Shown here: piece by piece, positions 1 through 10,827 of the stretch
How positions within the stretch are numbered: the stretch's first letter is position 1
Layout of the letters: each line of letters begins with the position of its first letter
Assembly (NCBI GenBank): GCA_012295275.1
Contig: CM022665.1
Coordinates: 28,265,446 to 28,286,945, forward strand
Source of the DNA: Chrysomallon squamiferum
Taxonomy: Eukaryota; Mollusca; Gastropoda; Neomphalida; Peltospiridae
Reading direction: 5' to 3'
DNA: 21,500 nt
Made by a program: the position numbers and the translations under genes
The notes under the pieces: generated by a model
Seen by the model: the letters and a program-made list of their open reading frames with translations, nothing else
What the model was told of the DNA's origin: nothing
Database searches by the model: none

Positions 1-3000
1 TCCTCTTTTAATTTTATATTACTTAAAATCACAGTTTTCTTTTCCCAAAGCAGATTCTTTGCATATTGTAATTGTTATCGCCGTTGTTGTAATCACCCAC
101 ATTTAGTGTTGCCTAGCAACAGTCACCGGTACGTTTCTTCAGTATAAAAGTCTATTACTGCCAGTTAATCGAAATTATTTCAAGTAGTATTGAAATTAAA
201 ATAATTTCGTAGTTTTCAAAATATCGAAAATACCATTGATTAGTGAAAAATGATAAGATTTTTATTTTTATTTTTTTATTTTTTACTCTATCTGTTGTTG
301 TTACTGTTGTTGTTGTTGTTATTATTATTATTATTGTTATAATTCAAAATATTAATAAACAGTTTAATAATTTCAATCAACTGGCAATAAACTTGAGATC
401 ATAAAAGTTATAGTTCTTGTCACCGTAATAATGTTAAAAATATAAGTCACTTTGACCTACCTAATTATGATACATATTTTAGCTTCTTGTACAAAACAAT
501 GTTTACTTTTAAAGATATCACAGTTTTGACCAAACTGAGATCTGGTCAGCTTAAAATTAATTCATCTATATGATTTTACATCTGACATTTATGGTTATGA
601 ATACACTATAGGCCATTCTGATATTTAAGTTTAAAATCATTGTTCTGGCCAAACGACACTTTACGATGTAGATGCAGCAGACTAATCTTACTTTGGAGAC
701 ACTGATGATGAAAGTTTTGGCGAAGCTCAGTTACGATACTTCTATTTTTCTAACGTGCTGCTACGATTAACATTCTATTTGTTGAATTTTATGTATTTTC
801 ATTTTTATATATATATATATATATATACTTTAATACAAAATTTTAACCAGTTATTGTTAAAAAATCAAACAAAAACAAAACAAAACAAACAAGAACAGAA
901 GACCTAACTTTTAGACAATTTGCTTATTAACAGTAATGCAATAATGATCTTTTTCTTTTCTTTTTAAAGCCATTCTTTTCTGGAAGACTCAGTCTTTGGA
1001 GAATATTTACGTTCTCAATTGACTTTCGACAAAATGTGAAGCTGTTAAAGCAGCTTGTGCTTTTACTTTTTCGCGTATTTTTCTAAATATTTGTTACATT
1101 TATGTGTAATGTCATTCTGATCATTTAGTAACACGAATACTCTGACTTCAGCTGCCGAGTTCTTTTCATTCAGAGAAAAACTGTATATTCAAACCTTTTA
1201 AGAAGTATCCTTTCCAACTAAAATAAAATAGTTTGTTGATTAGATTTCCTGCTATGAGATAACGCAGTAATAAACATAAACAACTAGATTATATACATAA
1301 TCATATGAATGTATCTTATATGGGTAGATCATTTCAAAACGAGCGAAGTTACCAGAAGCACTGAAAAAAAAAAAAAAAAAAGCGAGGGGGGCTACCTATT
1401 TCTTCATGTAGCAGGGTTCTGGTAATTTATTTGTTGATTTTTTAAATAATATATCTTACCTATCGAAACGAAAAGGTATTTATTATTAAACACAGAACTT
1501 TTAGTTGCATTTTGGTTCGAAAAATGCTTGCTTACTGGTCACTGAAAACTGTCTGATATTTTCTGTGTCTGAAAAGAACAATGGCAGTTGAAAATCAGAG
1601 TTTTCGGGAAATAATTTAACCTGAAAAAAGTAGAGTTATGTATTTTCTTTAAAATAAATAGACACAGTAAAATAACATTTCTTTGGCACAGAAACCATTC
1701 TAATTCTAAAAATGTATATAAATAATTTATTTAAGTGTTTTTTTGTTGGTTTTTTTCTCCGAGTAATAAATCTGTTCAGATAACAATTATAATTCGATTC
1801 TTAAAAAATATTTTTCTATAAATAAAAACGTGTAATAAAAATGATGTTTGGTAAATTAATTTAAATTAATTTCTATTAATTGTTTGCCGTGAAACCTTTG
1901 ATGCTTGTTTATAATTTTTTTTTTTTTTTATTTACTGCGTGTTCAAAAGTTATATATCTTAATAACACAAGCCACTTATACATATCCACATTCATGCACA
2001 CCTAATCAATATTTTATTTTGTGTTAGACTATTCTAATTTTGAAACCTATACTATTTCCTTTAAAACGCATGCAGGATTAAAAATTATAAATGTTTATTA
2101 TTTAAGCATTAATTTACCGTAATAATAAGAATATAATTAATTAATCAAATTATTTTTATATATATTAATATAAATAAGCTTACACTGTCGGCGTAATTTT
2201 GTTATTATAGAAATCAACAGATTCAGTCTTAAGCAGCAGATATTAAATGAAATTGTGGATGTTTCAACAAAGTAAAGCAGAATGTATTAAATATTCCAAT
2301 ACTGCAGTATTTTATTTTTATATCAAACAGACTGTTAGTATTTACACAACTAATTACCACCGAATAATGAATCGGCTATATGATAACCGATTGAAAATAA
2401 ATTAAATCAGGTTTTATATATATATAACTATGTTTGGGGTAAAGAGAAAATAAAATTATATTTGTTTTAATCGAAAGAAAAATCTTTTTTAACTACGTTT
2501 TTGTAAAATGCACATTCTATATACAGGATATATGTACATAAACTATCCAAAAAACCAAACAAATGATGTGTAATCACCACAGTCGTAAATGAAAACAAAA
2601 TGAAGCAATTTTCAATATCACAGTACTATGTATGTCAAATACAATAAATAAAACGTCTGAACAAATGCCGACAATGTAAGTATTATAACTTTAGGTAGTT
2701 ACATGTAAGGTCCGTAGGAACAGTATAATAAGTGAAGTGGTACATTGGTTTAAATAATATAACCGTCTTTTGTAATTATGTAATTCCTTACCATATTAAC
2801 AAAAGATCGTAATTAAAAATTTTGCACAAATTCAGTTTGTTTTATTAATTTCTTTAGTAGGCCATCTAATTCTTCATATCTTATTAAGTGATAAACAAAT
2901 AAATGCACAATGTTTTTAGAACGTCTTTTTAACATTATTTATTTTCTTTATTTAAAGAATATTAAGCCGTACTTAACAAGTTTTGTTTTTAAAAACCATT

Positions 3001-3320
3001 GAAACATTGTTTACGACCTTTTGCTAACCAGGTGAAGAATTATTTAGATTCCGTGATTTGTTAACAAGTATTAATGACAAATTTAAAATCGTATTTAACA
3101 AACAAGAAGTATCACTGTATTATCCAGGATACTTGGAAAAATGGATTTTTATATATAGGCCTTCTTCAAAATCTCCTACGGGCCGTTATTTCAGGTGAAA
3201 TTATGACATTTAAAGGGACAAATCCCAACTAATTAAATGTTGGAAAGACAGCAATTGTGCATTACTTAGAGGTAGTTTTATTGTTGATATTATTTACAGA
3301 ATTCTAGGGGGGAAAAGACA
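1..3320. other. AT-rich region, no gene seen
   Basis: No open frame of substance, no splice-flanked coding block and no RNA gene recognised. It holds a GTT/ATT array at 293-340, a TA run near 809-827, an A-run at 1363-1381 and a T-run at 1915-1929. Confidence 0.7.
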
Positions 3321-3428
3321 ATTAGGATAGAACTTTATATAAAAAAAAATAAAAAATAAAAAAATTTAAAAAAATGTCAAAAAACATCAAATTACTGAAA
3401 GAATGGATGAATGAATGAATGAATTGAA

Positions 3429-3459
<31 letters not shown>

Positions 3460-3840
3460 CCCCAAAAATGCCCCAGAAAGCAAGATGAAAAACGTTGTAA
3501 TTAATCTCGGAACAAAGCTGATATCACGAATCAGTGACATAAACGTACTAAGTATATGTTACGTATTCCCCAAACACTATGCATATCTTGATAATAGAAC
3601 ACGACCAACACAGCACCATTTCTTAATATTTAAAATACAATTTTTCTTTTCTAGAGTAGTGCTATAGTTCAATAATGTCATGTTCTGCAAATTATATTCA
3701 TTGCACCATTTCATGTAGACGGTTTTTCTTTTGTTGTAAGGCATCTTATGGTCTTTTGAATGTTGAAACATTTTCTTATCAAGATAGGCAATGTGCCTTT
3801 AAGATGCGGTAAAGATTTTCACAGATATAATTATGAACGA

Positions 3841-3875
<35 letters not shown>

Positions 3876-4144
3876 AGAAGCCAATCCGAGACCTTTTAAC
3901 TTAATCATAATCTGATTTGATTGCTTCCCACTTCTGCCCAACCCAGCCAGTTAAATAGAACAAAACAATAATTAATTAAAGATAATAAATAAATAAATAA
4001 ATAAATAAATTAATTAATTAACAACAAGCATTTTCCATTTAAAAAATTCAAAACAAAGCAATCACTTAACACATCCGGTTTGAATCTTCCGGTTTATAAA
4101 TTACTTCATACTGCATCCGGCTTTACGAAACTATTTAATAGCTG

Positions 4145-4175
<31 letters not shown>

Positions 4176-4177
4176 TA

Positions 4178-4219
<42 letters not shown>

Positions 4220-4560
4220 AATAAATAAATAAATAAAACAAAATGTTTAAAAATTAAAAATAAAAACAACAACAACAGTAAAATACTTTCAGAGTTCAGT
4301 ATTAGTCCTAACAGTCACATTTTGTTTCAGATGCATAACCTTCTGTTACAAGATAAACTAGCCGTAAATAAACGTATAAAATATCACATGGGTTATTTAT
4401 CATATTGTTTTGACGTAACTCTAACATTATCATTACATGCTCTTAGAATACTTTTTAAGCAGACTTGGCACAAACCGAAAACATGCGTCTATAAGGGCAA
4501 AAGCAGTTGTTTAAAGGTATGTAAACCAGATACCAGAAAATAAAGCAAAGTCCATTTCAT
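3321..4560. other. Simple-repeat-rich region, no gene seen
   Basis: It holds the AATG/AATA array at 3408-3459, a pure A32 tract at 3842-3873, AATA arrays at 3984-4020 and a compound A27-AAT-AAAT array at 4149-4238. Open frames here are short and unlike any protein I know. Confidence 0.65.
4149..4238 (+). repeat. Compound A/AAT/AAAT array
   Basis: A27, then about ten AAT units, then AAAT units. The poly(A) followed by AAT/AAAT steps looks like expansion from a poly(A) tract, possibly an old retroposon tail, though no recognisable body lies before it. Confidence 0.85.
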
Positions 4561-4709
4561 CAGGGCCGAATTTTAATACAACCTAGGCGTAGGGCGTCGC
4601 GGAAGTGAAGGGGGTGGGGGAGCACGGTGGCTTGGTTTCAGTTGACTAAAAATTCGGTTTTTAAACTTTACTATAAATTAGGGATTCGTGACGTCAAAAT
4701 CCAGCCCTG
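4561..4709. mobile_element. Small hAT-type non-autonomous element (MITE), candidate
   Basis: A 149-base GC-richer island in AT-rich DNA. It begins CAGGGCCGAATTTT and ends AAAATCCAGCCCTG. The ends are inverted repeats agreeing at 12 of 14 positions, and CAGGGCCG is a typical hAT terminus. The interior CCTAGGCGTAGGGCG also recalls the subterminal sequence of hAT elements. It has no coding capacity. The 8-bp flanks (CATTTCAT and CGATACTA) do not match, so either the target duplication has decayed or the boundaries are wrong. Confidence 0.5.
4689..4696. promoter_or_regulatory. Full palindromic CRE, TGACGTCA
   Basis: Perfect consensus CRE for CREB/ATF-family dimers, including ATF3 itself. It lies inside the candidate hAT-type element, near its right terminus, about 0.7 kb beyond the ATF3 stop codon. 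Binding is inferred. Confidence 0.45.
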
Positions 4710-4793
4710 CGATACTATAAACACTTATCACCAATATCTTTAAATGTATCAGTGTAATTGCAGTATAAAACTTCCTAAACCCAGCTATAAATA

Positions 4794-4799
4794 TTTATT
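4794..4799 (-). terminator. Candidate poly(A) signal AATAAA
   Basis: First canonical AATAAA on the minus strand after the ATF3 stop, about 600 bases downstream. Weak evidence because the hexamer is frequent in AT-rich DNA; its position is plausible for an ATF3 transcript. Confidence 0.35.
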
Positions 4800-5403
4800 T
4801 GTTTGTTATTGTTAGGTTTTTTTGTGTGGTTTTTTTGAACGAAATAATGCCTATGACAAACTATCCGTGTACGCGTGTGTGTGTGTTTGTATTAAAGAGG
4901 AATATATATATATATTTTTTGACAAATCGTTTCCAGTCCAATCTGTTTAAATTGCTGTTTTCATTCCAGCTGTGAAAAAGGTGATAAATAAACAATAATT
5001 AATTCTACTTCTTAACTGCAAAGCTCTAAAATAAATATTTAATTTCTGATAATTTGAATTATTAGTATCTACAAAACGGTAATCAAAAATGTCATACGTT
5101 TTGTTAAAACAGAGAAACAAATGTTTTCAAAGCATATACGGTAATGTAAACGTATTTGTATCTTCTGGTTTTATATACACTAAAAAATCTGATTTTGCCC
5201 TTGTCAAACGTCCATAACAACAAAACAATAATAATAGTAATGCCATTGTCTAATAATTAACAATAACAATCACGCAGAACCAATTTGTACAGACAATGTA
5301 TACATACGTTTTACAAAGGTTCCTCGTAGAAAAAACTGTGAATTATTAATAAATACCGTCATCAAAGACCTTTAACCAATGAGAAACGTGCTTAGATGTG
5401 ACA
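4800..5403 (-). other. Putative 3' UTR of the ATF3 homologue
   Basis: AT-rich sequence after the stop with several ATTTA pentamers on the gene strand (for example near 5349-5353, 5032-5036 and 4984-4988), as in unstable immediate-early mRNAs. The base composition makes such words frequent by chance. The end is set only by the first good AATAAA. Confidence 0.4.
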
Positions 5404-5658
5404 TCATGGGGTATGCGTGGAGACGGACTCCTGCGATTTCATCACGCAGTCTGGTTCGTGTGTTTTCGCGACGCTCTCTCTTTCATTTGTTTCCGTGACA
5501 CATTCCCGTTCGTGTGTTTTCGTGGCGTGTTCTTGCGATCTCATCACACAGCCAGGTAGATGGTCATCCAGTAGTTTGACCAGTTCGTCTCTCTCTTTAG
5601 TAAGATCGCTAATCTCCGTCCTTAGTGAGGTATTACTGGTTTCTAGACTCTGGCTCTC
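5404..5658 (-). CDS. ATF3: ATF3 homologue, leucine-zipper and C-terminal exon (residues 114-197)
   Basis: Last coding exon, entered at phase 0 from a pyrimidine-rich acceptor (CCTCTTTCTATTTCAG, ending at 5659) and ending in TGA at 5406-5404. It begins ESQSLETSNTSL, equivalent to ESEKLESVNAEL of ATF3. With L111 of the previous exon the zipper heptads are L111, L118, L125, L132, L139 and H146, a coiled coil for dimerising with Jun, Fos or ATF partners. The His at the sixth position and the following LPGC match the H-R-P-x-C ending shared by Fos, ATF3, JDP2 and BATF. CVMRSQ then parallels CIVRAQ of ATF3. The remaining tail (residues 150-197) does not resemble vertebrate ATF3: it is hydrophilic and made of degenerate repeats starting with C/S-V (at 150, 166, 175, 184 and 191). 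Frame and splice sites are clear. Confidence 0.95.
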   Translation of the reverse strand, partial: ESQSLETSNTSLRTEISDLTKERDELVKLLDDHLPGCVMRSQEHATKTHERECVTETNERESVAKTHEPDCVMKSQESVSTHTP

Positions 5659-6260
5659 CTGAAATAGAAAGAGGCTGAAATGATATTTCGTAGCTGAAAA
5701 CTGTGATAGTAATAGGAGTATTAGTCGTAAGTCAACAATGTCAACAGTAACATCAGTAGTAGCTGCCGTAGAAGCAGTAACAGTTGTGCTGTTAATAGTA
5801 GACATTTAGTAGTAGAAAACATAGTAGTGATTGTAGCTGTAGAGGCAGCAACAGCAGCAAGAGTGAGAGTGATGGTAGTAGTAGAAGCAGCAGCCACAGA
5901 AGCAGTGGTAGCAGTATTCGATGTCTTTTGGAATGTCTGAGGCATAACAAAAATATATATATATATAAAAAAAATTAAAATTAAAAAAAAAAAACAACCA
6001 ATAATGATAATGTTGATGATGATGATGGTGAAATCAGTAATAAAAAATAGCAAGCAAATAAAGAAATAACCAAACTAATTTAATGGATCGTTAAATTTTT
6101 TTAAATCTTTTTTTTTTTTTTTACGAAGCAGGCATATAAATATATTTTGGTTTACCTACATTTGCTTTTTTCTTCTTTCTTTCTTTCTTTCTTTCTTTTG
6201 AAATAAAATATTAAATCCAATAGTTTTCGTAGACGTTAGGTGTAAAAATTATTATCTTAC
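5659..6260 (-). other. Intron 3 of the ATF3 homologue
   Basis: 602 bases between the basic-region and zipper exons, GTAAGA donor and TATTTCAG acceptor. It splits the bZIP exactly between LYK and ESQ, the place where ATF3/Fos-group genes also have an intron. It contains an imperfect AGT/AGC-class trinucleotide stretch (about 5705-5915), an A-rich stretch near 5968-5998 and a TTTC array at 6171-6199. Confidence 0.9.
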
Positions 6261-6368
6261 TTTGTATAGACATTCACGAACATTTTTCTTTTTCTCACGA
6301 AATTTCTGTGCCGCTCGTCTGTTCTGTGCTCGCCTTCTCTCCAGTTTTGCCTCTTCATCAGGCCTCAG
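6261..6368 (-). CDS. ATF3: ATF3 homologue, basic-region exon (residues 78-113)
   Basis: A 108-base, phase 0 exon that is too short to stand out as an open frame. It lies between a strong acceptor (TCTGTCTTGCAG, ending at 6369) and the donor GTAAGA at 6260. It encodes LRPDEEAKLE, then RRRAQNRRAAQKFREKKK, then NVRECLYK. The N-x7-R signature of bZIP DNA-binding helices is N93 to R101, with A96 and A97 as in Fos/ATF. The basic clusters on both sides would serve as nuclear localisation signal and DNA contacts. ATF3 has RRERNKIAAAKCRNKKK followed by ECLQK at the same place, so the alignment runs through the splice junction. L111 is the first zipper leucine. Oddities are F100, where Fos, Jun, ATF3 and BATF have Cys or Ser, and A91-Q92 before the Asn, as in fungal AP-1 proteins. 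Confidence 0.95.
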
Positions 6369-6729
6369 CTGCAAGACAGACGACGTAATAATAAACAATA
6401 TTTTCTATACAGCTTAGAAGAATAGTAATATTCACATACTGAAAAAAAAAAAAAAAAAAAAATTAATAATTTATATAAATCTGAGTATTTTCAATATTCG
6501 AAGATGATTCACTGAACCGTATGTGTAGCAGAACAACAACAACAACAAAAATATCCTAAATACATTCTGAAATTTCCAAGTTTTACTTTTTATTGTAGGC
6601 CAGAATTTGCTAGTAATAAAGTATGGTATTAAAATAACAAGCTCGTAAGATTATGTTTAGAATTAATGAGCATTATTATATGTCCTGTAATGAGTATGAG
6701 TACACGTGTGCTTGTGTGTATATGTGCGT

Positions 6730-6753
6730 CTGTGTGTGTGTGTGTGTGTGTGT
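6730..6753 (+). repeat. TG dinucleotide array
   Basis: About twelve TG units within intron 2, inside a wider TG-rich stretch from about 6700. Confidence 0.85.
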
Positions 6754-7056
6754 TAAAAAATCTTTGGTATTGTAATCTATATATGTTTCTATGTGTGTTT
6801 TTTTGTTATTCTACACATTTTTCTCTTTTTTTGTCATCTGAGTAATATCTAACGTGACAGATGGAAGTTATTTCACAGGAGAACTGAAACTTAATAACAA
6901 ATCTTTCATTTTCATTGAAACATGTGTTTCCTATTTTATCCTGTTGAAATGTTTTGGCTTTGTATTTAAACACTGAGATGAATCATGGAAAGTCTCAATA
7001 ACATACACTCAGTTATGTTTGTCCATTATCTAGAACTCTGTTTCTACTATCAGTAC

Positions 7057-7119
7057 TGCATCTACTACTTCTACTCCTCCTCCTCCTCCTTCTACTACTA
7101 CTGCTACTACTACTACTAT

Positions 7120-7151
<32 letters not shown>

Positions 7152-7262
7152 TTACTACTGCTACCAAAGATATTATTAGTACCACTACTATTGCTGGTAC
7201 TACTATTACTACTTCTAGTATTAAGAATGCTATTATTACTACCATTACCAGTCCTACTACCT
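7057..7262 (+). repeat. TAC trinucleotide array, imperfect at both ends
   Basis: Core of near-perfect TAC units (about 7092-7165) with TCC and TAT variants to either side. It is in intron 2 of the ATF3 homologue and complementary to the GTA/AGT arrays at 9760-10765. Confidence 0.85.
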
Positions 7263-7369
7263 ATGATTTAGCTCGGATGTATTTATAATTGTGTATGAAT
7301 AATATTAGTTTAATTGTATCTGTGTCCGTGTGGGTATGTGTTTGTGTGCATGTGTTAATTCGTGCTTAT

Positions 7370-7530
7370 CTACTTACTTACTTACTTACTTACTTACCTG
7401 CCTACATACACAGGAAGCGTTTACATCCACATACTGAGCACACACACACATACACACGTGTATATTTATATATATAAACACACACACGCACCACACACAC
7501 ACGTACACACACATATACAGACACACACAT
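7370..7530 (+). repeat. TTAC array followed by CA-rich tract
   Basis: Seven TTAC units (7370-7398), then interrupted CA/TACA repeats from 7439 to 7530. Confidence 0.8.
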
Positions 7531-8523
7531 AACATGCTACATACATGACACTATATAATACAATACAAGACAGAACATTTGGTGTCAAATTAAAACGAAT
7601 TTAGCACGCCACGCTGCGGACAATCTCCGTGACAACAACTTACAGCGAGAAATATTATTTGTAATGAGTATTACAAGAATGACTCTGATTTGCACAATAT
7701 ATTGATCAGAAAAAGATCTATATGAGCTGACATTCAGCAGCAGACGTCGCCGTCATCAACAACGTTCTCTTTATTTGAACAACCTGTCTTTTCTTTGTGA
7801 AATTTAAATTAGAACTCCAGAATCTGGATTCAATATCTTTTTTCTTTTTCTTTTTTTCTTTTTCTACTTTTCTTTTTTTTCTTTTTTTTTTAAATGAAAA
7901 ACGTATAACAGTACCGATTGTATGGATTATATAAATGGATGGTTTCTTATCAATTATTTGTTAAATGATTTGAAGTTTTATGCTTGAAGCGTGTAAAACT
8001 TAAATGAATTTTGGCCTGGAAACAGTTCCATTTTGAGGTGTGGGCGCATAGAACAGTTGCCTAATGATCCCAATGGTCCAGGGCCCCAAGGAATCCATGT
8101 ATGAAATACCAGTAACATTTTCGTGGTTGTATATGGATGTAAGAGGCCCATTGCAATTGTTTTGTGTGACTATAATGCTGTTATGCACGGTCCTGCCTGC
8201 AAACATAGTAAACCTGAAACTAATGCAAATACAAACTGTTTAAATATTTTGTTTATTTAATTATAAACCGTTATGAAAGCTATGATGAATAATCTATATG
8301 GCACAGATACTCCCTAAAAAGATTAGCTATGCTGTGTAATCCTGCGTTAATCGTCATAGATTGCTACACTGAAATTTGTAATTAAACTAAATGAAAAGAA
8401 ATTACTTAGGATTTCTGAAATGAATGACACTTCATATCTGGACGATGACGACATTGACGAAACAATCAATATAATTATTACCGCCACCGCTATCGCTACT
8501 ACCATCACTAACAACAATAATGA

Positions 8524-8526
<3 letters not shown>

Positions 8527-8555
<29 letters not shown>

Positions 8556-8580
8556 ACAACAACAACAACAGTAATAATAA
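8527..8580 (+). repeat. AGC-AAC-AAT compound trinucleotide array
   Basis: Consecutive blocks of AGC, AAC and AAT units in intron 2; the runs of Ser and Asn codons they create are an accident of the repeat. Confidence 0.8.
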
Positions 8581-8786
8581 CGAGAAAAGAAGAACGAGAA
8601 GAAGAAAATTAAAAATTTAGATATATTTTTATGAGCACGAATAATCGTTTAAAAGAAACATAACAGCAGAGTGATGGATACCTGTGTGCGTGTGTGTGTG
8701 TGCGTGTGTGTGTGCGTGTTAAAATATTTAACAGCTTCATTTTCTGTACTCTTTATTTAATTCAAAGGTTCTGTGTTGTCGGTGTT

Positions 8787-8901
8787 TATTATTATGATTA
8801 TTATTATTATTATTATTATTATTTTGTTTATTTATTTATTTGTTTATTAATTTATTTTTTAAAGATTATTTTATTATAACAAGCTCTGTTTTTTGTCGTT
8901 T

Positions 8902-8961
<60 letters not shown>
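8787..8961 (+). repeat. ATT and TTTA arrays with T-run
   Basis: ATT units at about 8787-8824, TTTA/TTTG units to 8860, then T15 and about sixteen TTA units to 8961. Confidence 0.85.
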
Positions 8962-9759
8962 TTTAACATGAAAAACAACTATAACTAATCTTATAACTAT
9001 TATAAGCAACCATTTATATTTTACTTGTATGGGCTTGGATAAAATAAAATATTTTTAAAAAGTGCTGCATTCGTTAACTTGTATTTATTTATATTGTAAG
9101 ATGTTAATGAAATAAATATTTACTGATGTTTTTATTAATTATACTTATATGTTCTTATGTTACTGTGTACTAAACTTATATTTTCCGATACATTTGCGCA
9201 CTTTACTTACATTTTCCGATGTATTTTTGTATCATTATTTATATTTATATTATATTTATATTTATCCATGTATTTGTGCATTATTATTATATTTTCCGAT
9301 AAAACTGTGCACTAAACTTTTATTTTCCACTATATTTGTGTTACACACTTATATTTTCCGGTATATTTTGTGCTATATACTTACATTCTCCGATCTGTTT
9401 GTGTGCTATATTTATATTTTCCTGTGCATCTATCTGATGCCGAAGGACGTCATCAAAAGTTGGTTAATTCATTAACTGCCTGCATTATGTAAAAAGTACA
9501 TTTCGTTTAATATCAGTTCTAGCGCTAATCATGACAACTTTTGTGAAAGCAATAACTGATAGTTGTTCTATTAAAGAAAAGTAATATCGAAAGCAACTGT
9601 ATTATTTAGTTAGAGTGTTGTCCATGTAATTATTAGTAACTCTAGCAGTTACAGCAATTGTCAGTTATTACAGGTAAAACGAAAGAAACTGTATCAGTTT
9701 ATACAACATATGTAGCATCTACCATATTTTAAAACAGAATTAAAATTGTATTAATAGTC

Positions 9760-9950
9760 TTTGTCGTTACTTTTGTAGTGGTAGTAATGACAGTAGTAGT
9801 AGTTGTTGTTGTAATATTATTTAATATTAGAGTAGTAATATTGAGGTGGTGGTGGTGGTGGTAGCAATAGTAGACAGCAATAGTAGTAGTAGTAGTAGTA
9901 GATGGTTGCCGTAGTAATATATGCATGACTAGTAATAACAATAATACTAA
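9760..9950 (+). repeat. Imperfect GTA/AGT and GGT array
   Basis: AGT/GTA-type units with a pure (GGT)6 block near 9845-9862 and TAG units around 9885-9901, within intron 2. Confidence 0.8.
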
Positions 9951-10379
9951 TAAATAATAATCGTAATAATGGAATTAAATAATAATAAGAGTGCTGGCTT
10001 TTAGCTAAATTGATAGTTATATCACAACATGTAGGCTATATTTTTGAACTAGTTTGATTTTATAATAATTTTAAATATTCATTAATGATAGTTGCAATAG
10101 TAAAATACTGATGGTAAATGATCACAGACGTAGTTGTTGTGGTGATAGTAAGTTTGGTTGTGTTGAGAGATGAAAATAATCGTAGTAATAACATATCATT
10201 ATTGTAGTAGAAGAGATGGCTATTGTATTAGCAAAGTAATGTTTTAATGTAATAGCAAAGTCAGTCACGGTAATAGTGTTAACTGATAGCAGTAAAAGAG
10301 ATAGTATTAGTCTTGAGAGTTATAGCGGTAATACTACTGGTGTTATTATTAAAAGCAAAAAACATGATCATTTCGACGT

Positions 10380-10765
10380 AATTTAATAGCAATGTTAGTA
10401 GTAGCAAATTTACTTATGCAAATAGGAGCAATGATGATACTGACGGTAATAATAGTACTAACAGTCGTAGTAACAGTGGTAATGATGATAGCAGTAGTAG
10501 TTGCAGCTGTAGTAGTAAAAGTAATAATATTAGTAGTAGTAGTAGAAATAGTGCAGTTCCTGCAGTCGTAGTAATAGTAGATCAGTAGCAATAGTAGTAA
10601 CAACAATAATGGCAATAGTAACAATTATAGTGGTAATAGTAGTAGCAATAACAATTGCAGTAGGAACATCAGAAACAGTAGCAGCAGAAGTAATAACAGT
10701 AGTAGTAGTAGTTGTAGTTATTGTATTTGCAATAGTAATGACTGTAGTAACAACGGTAGCGGTCA
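10380..10765 (+). repeat. Long imperfect AGT-class trinucleotide array
   Basis: Nearly 400 bases of degenerate AGT, AAC and AAT units ending about 60 bases inside intron 2 from the exon 2 donor. The long minus-strand open frames rich in Thr, Val and Ile here are products of the repeat. Confidence 0.8.
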
Positions 10766-10827
10766 CATAACTATAACTACAGAAAGATTAGGTAAAAACA
10801 GAAATAAAGAAAAAGATATCACGTTAC

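Larger units (their letters stand above)
6369..10827 (-). other. Intron 2 of the ATF3 homologue (4.5 kb)
   Basis: GTAACG donor at 10827, TTGCAG acceptor ending at 6369. No further exon is recognised inside. The intron is dominated by imperfect trinucleotide arrays: AGT-class near both 9760-9950 and 10380-10765, the complementary TAC-class at 7057-7262, and AGC/AAC/AAT at 8527-8580. CA/TG tracts and ATT arrays fill much of the rest. Stretches of ordinary complexity remain at 7560-7830 and 7980-8440. Confidence 0.85.

Noticed and set aside
4331-4516. Possible plus-strand exon: TTTGTTTCAG acceptor, 62 open codons at phase 0, AAAG/GTATGT donor
   Set aside because: The splice sites look good and the length is a multiple of three, but the peptide is like no family I know, no neighbouring exon fits, and such combinations arise by chance in AT-rich DNA. 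RNA-seq junctions would reverse this.
8000-8206. Minus-strand 68-codon open frame in ordinary-complexity sequence in intron 2
   Set aside because: No recognisable domain and no splice sites that keep the ATF3 frame. It could be an old transposon fragment, but I cannot support that.
9149-9475. 108-codon plus-strand open frame rich in Tyr, Phe and Leu, resembling membrane segments
   Set aside because: It comes from degenerate repeats of a TATATTTTCCGAT-like unit and TTTATA words within intron 2. No Kozak context or homology.
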